DNA from: Oscillospiraceae bacterium
GTDB lineage: Bacteria; Bacillota; Clostridia; Oscillospirales; Oscillospiraceae
DNA: 49,216 nt
NCBI GenBank assembly: GCA_031261325.1
Contig: JAISKH010000061.1
Location: forward strand, 1-49,216
Direction: 5' to 3'
Part shown: one piece after another, positions 14,411 through 22,444 of the stretch
How positions within the stretch are numbered: position 1 is the stretch's first letter
Layout: the number at the start of each line of letters is the position of its first letter
The notes under the pieces: model-generated
The model's input: the letters and a program-made list of their open reading frames with translations, nothing else
Database searches by the model: none
What the model was told of the DNA's origin: nothing
Position numbers and translations under genes: made by a program

Positions 14411-16420
14411 CTAAATGTGCAGAGCCGCCTGGAACGCGCCGTTGACCGCCGCCGAAATGTTGCCGCCGACCTTTTTCGCGTCGCCGACGATGAAGCACTC
14501 CGTCTCGGGAGCCGCGTGGCGCAGCTCTTCAACAAGCTCGGTGTTGATACGCATACCCATAGCGAGCAGCACGTTGTCAACCGCAATCTCCTTGGTCGTG
14601 CCGTCAGCCGACTTCAGAACCGCGCCCGTGTCCGTAACCTCCGCGAGCGAAGTCTCGTACTGAACCTTAATGCCCTTTTCGGTCAGCATACGCGGCAGGT
14701 CGCCGAAGCCGAAGCCGCCCTTGATGATGTCGATAATTTCGACTTCCTTGCCGTCCTCGGCAAAGTCGAGAGCCGCTTCCATGCCCACGTCGCCCGCGCC
14801 GACGATAAGAACCTTATTGCCGACCTTGGACTTGTACTTCGTCTCCGCGTCCGCCGCCCACATGACGGAGGACTTGTCGATGCCGGGAATGCTGCGCGGA
14901 ACCAGCGGGTCTGCGCCGATAGCGATGATAATCGCGTCGTAATCCTCAACCTTGAGCAAATCGGCTGTCGCCGGCGTGTTCAGCAGAACCTTGGCAAGCC
15001 CGTTCTTGACGATTTTCTTCGTCTGCGTGTCGAGCCACTTCAGGTAATCCTTCATGTCAGCCTTAATCGGAGGAGCCGCCGCGGGAACGATGCAACCGCC
15101 GAGACGGTCGGACTTCTCGTACAGCGTAACGTCATGTCCGCGCTCAATCAGCGTCTGGAGAGCGGTGATACCCGCCGGTCCGCCGCCGACAACCGCGACC
15201 TTTTTCTTAGTTTTCGCGGTCGGCACTTCGCCGTCGCGCAGATAGCTCGTCAAGCCCGACAGCGGGTTAACGGCGCAGTTGATGACTTTCGGTCCGCCGA
15301 GACGCATTGCGCAAGCGTTGCAGCGCAGGCAGGGACGAATGTCCTCGGGTCTGTTCGCGGCTGCCTTTTTCGGCGCGTCGGGGTCCGCCATCAGCGGACG
15401 GCACATAGCGACGAAATCAACCCAGCCCTTGTCCAGATACTCTTCCGCGAGGTCCATGCTCGTAATCGAGCCGACGGCGGTGAGCTTAATGTCGCCCTGG
15501 AAGTAATCCTTAATCTTCTGCGTCCAATGCGCGTTAAAGCCGCGAATCTGGGTGTAGCTCTGCAGCCAATAGCTCATGTACGCCATCATGCCCTCGGAGT
15601 GCAGACCCGCAGACACGTTGAACATGTCAACGCCGTGGTTCTTCAGAATCTCCATGAGCTTCAGCGTCTCTTCAAAATGCATACCGTCGGGGATAATCTC
15701 GTCGGCAGAAATGCGGTAGTCGATAACGAAGTTCGGTCCGCAAAGCTCGCGCGTCTTTTCAACGACTTCAATCGCGAAGCGGGCGCGATTCTCAAGCGAA
15801 CCGCCGTATTTGTCGGTGCGCTTGTTGTAGTGCGGAGACGTGAACTGCGCGAGCAGGTTGCCGTGACCGCCGTGCAGAAGCGCAACGTCCATGCCCGCGC
15901 GCTGCATACGCTGGCAAGCCTTAGCGTACTTCAGAACAGTCTCGTCAATCTTCGCTTGGTCCATCTCAATCGGAATGTACGGCTCGCGACCCTCGCGCAT
16001 TGCGCGCATCTTCTCGGAGTCGCCCGGAATCGGGGACGACGAGAACGGCACATGCCCGACGGCTTCAAACGTGGTGTCCTTACCGTTGTGGTTGACCTCC
16101 AACGACGCGTGGCAGTCAAATTCCTGCGCCATTTCAGCGTACCAAGACATCGGCAAGATGCTGTGGTCGCTCGACAGGTCGAGTTGACACTCTTCGTCTT
16201 TACACTCGGTGATGTCTATAGACGAGTTACCGACGTAAAGAATGGACGCGCCGCCGCGCGCAAACATGCGGAACCAATCGACGAACTGGTGCGTCACAAG
16301 TCCGTCCGGGCTTGCGAGGTTCGGGGAGGGCGGAGCGAGGATTATGCGGTTCTTGAAGTCAACCCCGCGAATCTTGATAGGCGTAAAGATTTTCTTGTAA
16401 TTCGAGTATGTCTCTGCCAT
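14411..16420 (-). CDS. Old Yellow Enzyme / 2,4-dienoyl-CoA reductase type iron-sulfur flavoenzyme
   Basis: 669 residues from the ATG at 16420 (AAGGAG 8 bases away; the ATG at 16426 is only 2 bases away). The N-terminal FMN TIM barrel (about 1-345) contains the active-site-like HGGHGNLLAQFTSPHYNKR and GGSLENRARF. A 4Fe-4S cluster motif follows with Cys364, 367, 370 and 382 (CLRCNACAM...C). The C-terminal FAD/NAD(P) module starts with VAVVGGGPAGITA (about 408-420) and has a second dinucleotide motif VLIVGAGDVGMEAA. This is the layout of FadH, trimethylamine dehydrogenase, BaiCD/BaiH and enoate reductases, which reduce C=C bonds of enones or enoates. The substrate is unknown. It is a single-gene transcript with its own promoter and terminator. 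Confidence 0.92.
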   Translation of the reverse strand: MAETYSNYKKIFTPIKIRGVDFKNRIILAPPSPNLASPDGLVTHQFVDWFRMFARGGASILYVGNSSIDITECKDEECQLDLSSDHSILPMSWYAEMAQEFDCHASLEVNHNGKDTTFEAVGHVPFSSSPIPGDSEKMRAMREGREPYIPIEMDQAKIDETVLKYAKACQRMQRAGMDVALLHGGHGNLLAQFTSPHYNKRTDKYGGSLENRARFAIEVVEKTRELCGPNFVIDYRISADEIIPDGMHFEETLKLMEILKNHGVDMFNVSAGLHSEGMMAYMSYWLQSYTQIRGFNAHWTQKIKDYFQGDIKLTAVGSITSMDLAEEYLDKGWVDFVAMCRPLMADPDAPKKAAANRPEDIRPCLRCNACAMRLGGPKVINCAVNPLSGLTSYLRDGEVPTAKTKKKVAVVGGGPAGITALQTLIERGHDVTLYEKSDRLGGCIVPAAAPPIKADMKDYLKWLDTQTKKIVKNGLAKVLLNTPATADLLKVEDYDAIIIAIGADPLVPRSIPGIDKSSVMWAADAETKYKSKVGNKVLIVGAGDVGMEAALDFAEDGKEVEIIDIIKGGFGFGDLPRMLTEKGIKVQYETSLAEVTDTGAVLKSADGTTKEIAVDNVLLAMGMRINTELVEELRHAAPETECFIVGDAKKVGGNISAAVNGAFQAALHI

Positions 16421-16475
16421 TTTCATTTCTCCTTTTCACGTTGAGTAATCGTTATTGTAATAGTCGCTTGCGGTC

Positions 16476-16504
16476 ATTGTACCACAATCGGTATGCCGCT
16501 TCAA
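16476..16504 (-). promoter_or_regulatory. Sigma-A promoter of the OYE-type gene
   Basis: TTGAAG (16499-16504) and TACAAT (16476-16481) on the minus strand, spacer 17, leader about 50 bases. Confidence 0.7.
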
Positions 16505-16523
16505 GTAAAATTTATTGAAAATA

Positions 16524-16568
16524 GATAAAATATTACAGGCGCAAGGCTCGGGCATGTAATATTTTATC
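16524..16568. repeat. Perfect 14-bp AT-rich inverted repeat
   Basis: GATAAAATATTACA (16524-16537) and its exact complement (16555-16568) enclose 17 GC-rich bases. It lies 11 bases after the end of the broken gene and about 20 bases upstream of the OYE-type promoter. It has no T run of its own beyond the arm. It could be a terminator for the upstream operon or an operator for the flavoenzyme. Confidence 0.65.
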
Positions 16569-16579
16569 ACAACTCCGCG

Positions 16580-17269
16580 TTACAAACCCTGCCGCGCGTA
16601 CCACGCGTCAAAGTCCTCCCACTTCACCCATTCTATAACAGGCTCCCCCACCGCGAAATACGGCGCGGTCAGCTCGTTCCATTCCTCTTTTGATATATCC
16701 GCGCCGCCGTAGTCAAACCAATCCCGCCGCATGTCGCTCACATCGCCGAAAATGAAGAAATCATATTCATCGTCATGGTCGGTGTCATATTGCGAAAATT
16801 CCGCATATTGAAACTTCCCGTCAACGCATTTCTCCCACCAATACGACCTGCCGCCGAGAGTCCACGCGTCCCTGAACAGCACCCCGTCGTCGCGCAGGTT
16901 GAATCAAGCCGTCATACTGAAATAATTATTCAAAACGCCGTCCTCAAAGCATATCCACCCCACATCATTAGCGGCTTCAAGGTATACATACAGCTCCGGA
17001 ATCCCGTCATTTTCAACGTCATATATACAAAATCGGTCAATTGCGCGGCGCGGCTCGCTCTCAACAGCCAGAAACTCGCCAATCGTTTCGTCGTAGCCGT
17101 AATGCCGCGCCGATATTTCGCCGTTCAGGTAACGCGCATACATTTTCATGGCAAGCTCCGCGTCGGACTTGACCGTCGGCGATGCACCTTCACCGCCAAC
17201 GCCCGCCGACAGAACAAGCGCGGCAAACAGCGCGCCGAGCATCAGCCCGATTACGGGTCTGCTAACCAC
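16580..17269 (-). pseudogene. Secreted or membrane-anchored protein broken by an in-frame TGA
   Basis: The frame starts at a GTG (17269), runs 121 codons to a TGA at 16904-16906, and then continues in the same frame without interruption to a TAA at 16580. The readthrough product would be 229 residues. The N-terminus is hydrophobic (VIGLMLGALFAALVLSAGVGG), a signal peptide or anchor. Two Asp-rich motifs, YDVENDGIPELYVYLE and YDTDHDDEYDFFIFGD, lie on opposite sides of the stop and look like parts of one domain, similar to FG-GAP/calcium-loop style sequences. TGA is a normal stop elsewhere in this window, so a nonsense mutation (possibly from TGG, Trp) is the simplest reading. It is 15 bases after the flavoprotein gene and probably in its operon. 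Confidence 0.7.
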
Positions 17270-17284
17270 AGGTCACCGCCACCC

Positions 17285-18877
17285 TCACTCCCCCGCCAAG
17301 CTCTCCGCGGCGGCTCGCGCCCAGGTCAGCGCGCGCCCGTGACTGTTGCCGCTCAGCAGCAGCGGATAGTCCACGCCGTACAGCCCGCCGGACACGTTGC
17401 CCACGGCGTACAGCCCGGGCACAGGTTCCTTTTCCGCGTTCAGCACGCGCGTCCGCGTGTCCACATGCAACCCGCCGAACACGTTCAGCAGCGCGGGACC
17501 GAACTTCAGCGCGTAGTAAGGCGGCTTGTCCACCGTCGTCAGCAGCACCGAACGCTTGCCGTAATCCTCGTCCTTCCCCCGCTTCGCGAACTCGGTGTAC
17601 CGCTCAACCGTCGCCGTCAGGTTCTCCGCAGGCACACCCATACCCGCCGCCAATTCCTCAAGCGTGTCCGCGCGAATACACAGCCCGTTCTTGACGTAGT
17701 TCTCAATCATCTCGCGCACGTTGTTGTGCGCCGTCCACTCCTCGCCGTAAACCGCGCCGAGCGAATCCGTAAACTGTCCGCCGCCGTAACGCGCGAGTGC
17801 CGCAACCTCGTCGTACCACTTGCTGTCAAACACCGACCAAGCCCAGTCGTTGCGCTTCTGCATGAGTATCCGAATCGCCTTAGCCTGAACCCAAGTGTCC
17901 TCGTTCATAAAGCGGTTCCCCTCCATATTTACATGCAGGAAGAAAAAGCTGTACAGCGAGTATGCAATCAGGTGCAGCGACAACGCCCACGAAGCCGTCT
18001 CAAACTCGCCGCCCGCCCAGTAGCCCATTTTGTGCCCGTCGCCGCTGTTCAGCCCCGCGGGATAGTACCCGTTCCGCTTGGGCAGCAACCCAATCGGGCA
18101 GAACTCGCGCAGCATCTCGGGGTTACTCCCGATGTCGCCCGTCGCGAGTACAACGCCGCGCGTCCCTCGGAACCGCCGATACTGCCCGTCCTCGCACTTC
18201 GCAACGACCGCGACGACGCGCTCGCCGTCCTTTTCCAAGTACTCCGCGTTAGTCAGCCGCCGAATAACCGCCCCGTTCGTCGTCGCAACGTCCTCCATAA
18301 TCTCGCAAATCAGAGCCGCGCCGCGCAGCTTGTACTTGCCGTCAGGCTTTGCGGAAACGAAGTGCGTCCCCGCGTACTCCGTGAAGTCGGGACCGCGATA
18401 ATTGCCGCCGAACAGCACGGGTTCAATCTCGTCCCCGCCCAGCTCCAGCAGCCACTCAAACGCTTCCTCGCTCTTGTTAATGTACAGCCACATCAAGTCC
18501 TCGTTCACGCGGCTCCCGCATATGCGCAACCAATCCCGCGCGAATTGCTGCTTGTCGATGTCAATTCCGTTCGCGCGTTGCAGTTTGGAGCCGACGCTCG
18601 CGATGTGCGCCCCGTGCGCAACGATACCCTTGTACTTTTCCAGCACAATCGCACTCAAGCCCAGTTGTCCGCACCGCGCCGCCGTCGATAATCCCGCGAT
18701 TCCGCCACCGACGATAACCACGTCTTGTGTCACTGTCTCGACAATCGCGCTCTCCGCCACAGGCTCGGGCGGATTCTCCCACGTGCGCGCGTACTTCTCC
18801 GCCGACGCGTTTTGAACCGAGTCAATCCGTATCGGAGGTCCCGCCGACATTTCCAACTCAAAATCCCTCTCTGACAT
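17285..18877 (-). CDS. FAD-dependent oxidoreductase, fumarate-reductase/flavocytochrome c-like
   Basis: 530 residues from the ATG at 18877 (AAGGAG 7 bases before). The FAD-binding motif is VVIVGGGIAGLSTAARCG (about 54-71), then LEKYKG, and the C-terminal FAD motif VPGLYAVGNVSGGLYG followed by LLLSGNSHGRAL. The central capping domain fits the FAD_binding_2 family (fumarate, urocanate and 3-ketosteroid reductases or dehydrogenases). No Tat or Sec signal, heme motif or FMN-binding domain is present, so the electron donor must be another protein. The substrate is not predictable from what I can see. It heads a transcript that continues into the broken gene. Confidence 0.88.
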   Translation of the reverse strand: MSERDFELEMSAGPPIRIDSVQNASAEKYARTWENPPEPVAESAIVETVTQDVVIVGGGIAGLSTAARCGQLGLSAIVLEKYKGIVAHGAHIASVGSKLQRANGIDIDKQQFARDWLRICGSRVNEDLMWLYINKSEEAFEWLLELGGDEIEPVLFGGNYRGPDFTEYAGTHFVSAKPDGKYKLRGAALICEIMEDVATTNGAVIRRLTNAEYLEKDGERVVAVVAKCEDGQYRRFRGTRGVVLATGDIGSNPEMLREFCPIGLLPKRNGYYPAGLNSGDGHKMGYWAGGEFETASWALSLHLIAYSLYSFFFLHVNMEGNRFMNEDTWVQAKAIRILMQKRNDWAWSVFDSKWYDEVAALARYGGGQFTDSLGAVYGEEWTAHNNVREMIENYVKNGLCIRADTLEELAAGMGVPAENLTATVERYTEFAKRGKDEDYGKRSVLLTTVDKPPYYALKFGPALLNVFGGLHVDTRTRVLNAEKEPVPGLYAVGNVSGGLYGVDYPLLLSGNSHGRALTWARAAAESLAGE

Positions 18878-18933
18878 ATAACCACTCCTTAAAATTACTA
18901 ACAAATCACTACGCCGCATGGCGACAAGAAATA

Positions 18934-18961
18934 ATTATATATTTAATCGCCAAAATGTCAA
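18934..18961 (-). promoter_or_regulatory. Sigma-A promoter of the fumarate-reductase-like gene
   Basis: TTGACA (18956-18961) and TATAAT (18934-18939) on the minus strand, spacer 16. It is back to back with the arsR-type promoter. Confidence 0.78.
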
Positions 18962-18969
18962 CCTCCCTC

Positions 18970-18998
18970 TTGACAAACACGAGCGACGCCCGTATAAT
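18970..18998 (+). promoter_or_regulatory. Sigma-A promoter of the metal-resistance operon
   Basis: TTGACA (18970-18975) and TATAAT (18993-18998) match consensus exactly with a 17-base spacer. Confidence 0.82.
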
Positions 18999-19008
18999 AG
19001 TTGCGTAA

Positions 19009-19026
19009 GTGTTCAACTGTTCAACC
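19009..19026 (+). promoter_or_regulatory. Candidate ArsR/SmtB operator 1
   Basis: The stretch contains GTTCAAC twice and shares the 10 bases CAACTGTTCA with the complement of the perfect palindrome at 19454-19477. It lies between the -10 and the ribosome site of the regulator gene, the usual place for autorepression. Confidence 0.55.
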
Positions 19027-19048
19027 AAACACATAAAGGAGTGCCGCC

Positions 19049-19417
19049 ATGGATACAACCGCCCTTGAGCAAGACCGCTGTGACTGCGACTCAATACATG
19101 ACGACGTAGTTGCCGAAGTTCGCGCGCACATGCCGGACGACGACACGCTGCTCAACCTCGCCGACCTATTCAAAGTGTTCTCTGACTCCACCCGCGTCAA
19201 AATCGTGTCCGCGCTCCTCCTTTCGGAGATGTGCGTCTGCGACATTGCGGTTCTTCTCGGCATGTCGAAGTCGTCAATTTCGCATCAGCTCCGCGCGCTC
19301 CGTCTCTCCCGCCTCGTGAAGAATCGGCGCGACGGAAAAGTGGTCTATTACTCGCTCGCCGACGAGCACGTCGCGTCAATCTTCGCGCAGGGCATGTCGC
19401 ACGTCAGCGAAGCTTAG
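19049..19417 (+). CDS. ArsR/SmtB-family metal-sensing repressor
   Basis: 122 residues. The winged helix-turn-helix has recognition segment MSKSSISHQLRALRLSRLV. Two metal-site signatures are visible. The first is the alpha-3N type: Cys in CDCDSIH near the N-terminus plus SEMCVCDI. The second is the alpha-5 zinc site, in DEHVASIFAQGMSHVSEA, where Asp, His, His (+11) and Glu (+14) match the SmtB pattern. This points to Zn(II) and probably Cd/Pb sensing. When metal binds, the repressor leaves DNA and frees the ATPase gene 102 bases downstream. Operator-like palindromes lie before both genes. Confidence 0.9.
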   Translation: MDTTALEQDRCDCDSIHDDVVAEVRAHMPDDDTLLNLADLFKVFSDSTRVKIVSALLLSEMCVCDIAVLLGMSKSSISHQLRALRLSRLVKNRRDGKVVYYSLADEHVASIFAQGMSHVSEA

Positions 19418-19453
19418 CTCGTCCGTTTCGCGCCGCAAATTATTTTTGCGCTC

Positions 19454-19477
19454 ACATATGAACAGTTGTTCATATGT
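19454..19477 (+). promoter_or_regulatory. Perfect 11-2-11 palindrome, ArsR/SmtB operator 2
   Basis: ACATATGAACA GT TGTTCATATGT. The core TGAACAGTTGTTCA is very close to the known smt operator core TGAACAGTTATTCA. It lies between the regulator and the ATPase, so the ATPase may have internal control in addition to readthrough. Confidence 0.7.
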
Positions 19478-19519
19478 TCACATATACCAATAAAAATTGA
19501 TTAAAAAGTAGGTAAAAAC

Positions 19520-21487
19520 ATGAAAAAAGTATATAAAAAGCTTCAAAAAGTTGAGGATTTTCGCGACGAAAAAGACGATTGCGAGGAAGAATCGGGCTGC
19601 TCCTGCGGTCATTGCGACGACGATGACGACGATGATGATGACGACGACGGCGAGCGGTTCAAGATAATCCGCGTCGCGTTCGGCGCCGCGCTGCTTGCCG
19701 TCGCGCTTATTTTGCCGAAAGACGGGTGGTTGCGCTTGATACCGTTCATCGCCGCATACGTGCTCGCCGGTGGAGACGTGTTTTTGCGCGCCGCCAAAAA
19801 CCTGTTGCGCGGCAAGGTGTTTGACGAGAATTTCCTCATGGTCGTCGCCAGTCTCGGCGCGTTCGCAATCGGCGAATTTCCCGAGGGCTGCGCCGTCATG
19901 CTGTTCTATCAAGTCGGCGAGCTGTGTCAGGATTTTGCCGTGACGCGCTCGCGCCGCTCAATTCGCGCCCTCATGGACATAAGACCCGACCGCGCGAACC
20001 TCAAGGTCGGTAGCGAGCTGAAAGTCGTTGCGCCGCAAGATGTTGAGGTCGGTCAGCTCATCGTGGTAAAGCCCGGGGAGCGCGTCCCGCTTGACGGCGT
20101 TGTAACCGACGGAACCTCCGCGCTCGATACCTCCGCGCTTACCGGCGAGTCGTTGCCGCGCAACGTGTCTGCGGGTGACGCGGTGCTCTCCGGCTCCGTA
20201 AACACGTCCGGCTTGCTCACCGTCGAGGTGTCCCGCGCCTACGCCGAATCCACCGTCGCGAAAATCCTTGAAATGACGCAAAACGCCGCCGCCAAAAAAG
20301 CGCCGACGGAGAGCTTCATCACCAAATTCGCGCGTGTCTATACGCCCGCAGTCGTCTGCGTTGCAGTACTTTTGGCGGTTTTACCGCCGCTTGCGTTCGG
20401 CGCGGATTTCACCGAATGGCTCCACCGCGCGCTCATCTTTCTCGTCATCTCGTGCCCCTGCGCGCTCGTGGTTTCAATCCCGCTGGGCTTCTTCGGCGGC
20501 ATCGGTTGCGCGTCACGCAACGGCATACTCGTCAAGGGCGGTAATTACCTCGAAGCCCTTTGCGCCGCAACGACTTTCGTGTTCGACAAGACAGGCACGC
20601 TGACGCGCGGAGTGTTTTCCGTAACCGACGTAACCCCCGCTGCTGGTTTCACGCGCGACGAGCTGTTAAGCCTTGCGGCGCAAGCGGAATCGCAGTCCAC
20701 GCACCCGATTGCCGTCTCCGTAACCCGTGCGTTCACAGGCGGCGTTGACCTTGGAGCCATTTCCGATTACGAGGAAATTCCCGGTCGCGGCGTTGCCGCA
20801 ACGGTCGGCGGACGACGAATACTCGCCGGCTCCGCGCGCCTGCTGACCGAAAACGGCGTTGCGGCGCAAGATGTTTCGGCCATCGGCACCGCAATTCACA
20901 TCGCGTGCGGCGGCGTTTACGCGGGGCGCATCGTCGTCTCCGACGAGCCGAAAGTCGGTGCGGCGCAGGCAATCGCGTCGCTGCGCGGGCTGGGCGTAAC
21001 CACAATCGCGATGCTCACGGGAGACAGCCGCGCGGTCGCCGAATCGGTGGCGCAAAGTCTCGGCATCACCGACGTGCACGCGGAGCTTTTACCGCAGGAC
21101 AAAGTGGCGCAACTTGAGCAATTGCAAGGCGTTTCGCGCGGCGCAACCGTGTTCGTCGGCGACGGGATTAACGACGCGCCCGTCCTCGCAATGGCTGATG
21201 TCGGCGTTGCGATGGGGCAGCTCGGCTCCGACGCGGCAACGGAGGCGGCGGACGTCGTGCTAATGACCGACGAGCCGAAAAAGCTTGCGGTTGCAATCAA
21301 AATCGCGCGCCTTACAAAGCGCGTTGTGCGGCAGAACATCGTATTCGCGCTCGGGGCTAAGGCTGTTATTCTCGTTCTCGGCGCGCTCGGAATCGCGAAC
21401 ATGTGGCTCGCCGTGTTTGCCGACGTGGGCGTTGCGCTGATTGCGATTGTCAATTCCTCCCGCATCGTCGGCGCGAGGTTCAAATAG
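19520..21487 (+). CDS. P1B-type heavy-metal-exporting ATPase (Zn/Cd/Pb)
   Basis: 655 residues. The ion-path motif is CPC (312-314, in SCPCALVVSIP), the actuator motif TGES is at 209-212, the phosphorylated Asp356 is in DKTGTLTRG, the nucleotide-site STHPIAV is present, and the hinge GDGINDAP is near 549. The CPC motif with the DKTGT context and a paired SmtB-like repressor fits zinc/cadmium export. The usual N-terminal HMA domain is missing. It is replaced by a short tail with CSCGHC (27-32) and 11 consecutive Asp (33-43), a plausible metal-binding entry site. About eight transmembrane helices are expected. Confidence 0.93.
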   Translation: MKKVYKKLQKVEDFRDEKDDCEEESGCSCGHCDDDDDDDDDDDGERFKIIRVAFGAALLAVALILPKDGWLRLIPFIAAYVLAGGDVFLRAAKNLLRGKVFDENFLMVVASLGAFAIGEFPEGCAVMLFYQVGELCQDFAVTRSRRSIRALMDIRPDRANLKVGSELKVVAPQDVEVGQLIVVKPGERVPLDGVVTDGTSALDTSALTGESLPRNVSAGDAVLSGSVNTSGLLTVEVSRAYAESTVAKILEMTQNAAAKKAPTESFITKFARVYTPAVVCVAVLLAVLPPLAFGADFTEWLHRALIFLVISCPCALVVSIPLGFFGGIGCASRNGILVKGGNYLEALCAATTFVFDKTGTLTRGVFSVTDVTPAAGFTRDELLSLAAQAESQSTHPIAVSVTRAFTGGVDLGAISDYEEIPGRGVAATVGGRRILAGSARLLTENGVAAQDVSAIGTAIHIACGGVYAGRIVVSDEPKVGAAQAIASLRGLGVTTIAMLTGDSRAVAESVAQSLGITDVHAELLPQDKVAQLEQLQGVSRGATVFVGDGINDAPVLAMADVGVAMGQLGSDAATEAADVVLMTDEPKKLAVAIKIARLTKRVVRQNIVFALGAKAVILVLGALGIANMWLAVFADVGVALIAIVNSSRIVGARFK

Positions 21488-21518
21488 AAAATTTCTCCAA
21501 AATAATTACCGAAACTTA

Positions 21519-21548
21519 GTATAAGCGGCGCGCGTGACGGCAAAACTA
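21519..21548 (+). promoter_or_regulatory. Sigma-F-type forespore promoter of the spoIIQ-like gene
   Basis: GTATA (21519-21523), a 15-base spacer, then GGCAAAACTA (21539-21548) fits the Bacillus sigma-F pattern GYATA-N15-GGnnAnAnT at every listed position. It lies 45 bases before the ATG of the predicted sigma-F target. Confidence 0.65.
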
Positions 21549-21566
21549 TTGTCATACGCGCCGCTT
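21523..21566. repeat. Inverted repeat overlapping the sigma-F-type promoter
   Basis: AAGCGGCGCG..TGAC (21523-21538) and GTCA..CGCGCCGCTT (21551-21566) pair as a 10+4 bp stem. No T run follows on the plus strand. It may slow readthrough from the ATPase gene or bind a regulator; the role is inferred from position only. Confidence 0.5.
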
Positions 21567-21592
21567 GGCGCATGATACTGAGGAGGAAAAAT

Positions 21593-22396
21593 ATGGGGAA
21601 AAAGAATACCGAAACTAAAACATTTGGCGATTTCCTCGCGGGAAAGGGCTTCTACATAGTCCTTTTCGCTTGCGTCGCTGTGATTGGCGTATCCGCGTGG
21701 GTGCTGCTGTTCACGGGTGACGAGGCGGGGACTGATGTAGATTACGCGCCTGTCAGCGTGGTTAACGAGCCGGAGGACGACATTCCCGCCGTGCTGCCGT
21801 CAGGTTACGGTTCCAGCGTTTACGTGCCAATCACGCCGCAACCGACTGCGCCATCGACAATCCCGCCGACCGCGCCGCCCAAAACCGCAAGCCCGACCGC
21901 CGCGCCTAAACCGCCCGCTCCGCCCAAGGAGAGCAATGGCGAGTCGGGGCACGAAAACTCTTCCGGCGCAAAGACTTTAGGCGAGCTTGAGTTCCTCTGG
22001 CCGGTACTCGGCGACGTGGGCATGGGCTACGCCGTGGACGAATTGGTTTACAGCAAGACGATGGGCGATTGGCGCACGCACCCCGCAATCGACATTTCGG
22101 GCGCGCTCGGCATGAAGGTCACGGCATGTGCCGACGGCGTGGTGGAGAGCATCGCGACCGACGACATGCTGGGAACAACCGTCGTTATCGACCACGGCTT
22201 CGGGCTGAAAAGCGTGTACGCGAACCTAGCGGGCACGCCGAATGTCGAGACGGGCAACAAGGTCGCGCTCGGTGCTGTCGTCGGCTCAATCGGCGATACC
22301 GCGCTCGGCGAGACGGGCGACGTGACGCACCTGCACTTTGCCATGACGCTGAACGGCGAGCCTTGTTCGCCGCTTGATTACCTGCCCAAGCGATAA
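21593..22396 (+). CDS. SpoIIQ-like LytM/M23 family membrane protein
   Basis: 267 residues from the ATG at 21593 (AGGAGG 6 bases before). One membrane segment (about 20-41), a Pro/Thr-rich stalk (about 80-125) and a C-terminal LytM domain. YSKTMGDWRTHPAIDI matches the start of SpoIIQ LytM domains. Zinc ligands His163, Asp167 and the HxH pair (246, 248) are all present, as in clostridial rather than Bacillus SpoIIQ. SpoIIQ spans the forespore membrane and joins SpoIIIAH to form the feeding-tube channel during engulfment. The sigma-F-type promoter supports this. A general M23 endopeptidase is the alternative. Confidence 0.78.
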   Translation: MGKKNTETKTFGDFLAGKGFYIVLFACVAVIGVSAWVLLFTGDEAGTDVDYAPVSVVNEPEDDIPAVLPSGYGSSVYVPITPQPTAPSTIPPTAPPKTASPTAAPKPPAPPKESNGESGHENSSGAKTLGELEFLWPVLGDVGMGYAVDELVYSKTMGDWRTHPAIDISGALGMKVTACADGVVESIATDDMLGTTVVIDHGFGLKSVYANLAGTPNVETGNKVALGAVVGSIGDTALGETGDVTHLHFAMTLNGEPCSPLDYLPKR

Positions 22397-22398
22397 AG

Positions 22399-22433
22399 AA
22401 ACAGCCTGTAACCATTGCGGTTACAGGCTGTTT
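22399..22433. terminator. Bidirectional terminator between spoIIQ-like gene and rnfB
   Basis: Perfect 15-bp arms (AAACAGCCTGTAACC and complement) around ATTGC with T on the plus side and A/T on the other. It serves both convergent transcripts. Confidence 0.88.
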
Positions 22434-22444
22434 TGAATGTCAAG

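Noticed and set aside
14231..16444. 737-codon open frame on the plus strand
   Set aside because: Arg/Val/Asn-rich translation typical of the antisense of a GC-rich gene; it mirrors the well-supported flavoenzyme on the minus strand and has no ribosome site or family motif.
16904..16906. Selenocysteine codon
   Set aside because: No redox context around the TGA, no convincing SECIS-like stem immediately downstream by eye, and no known selenoprotein family match.
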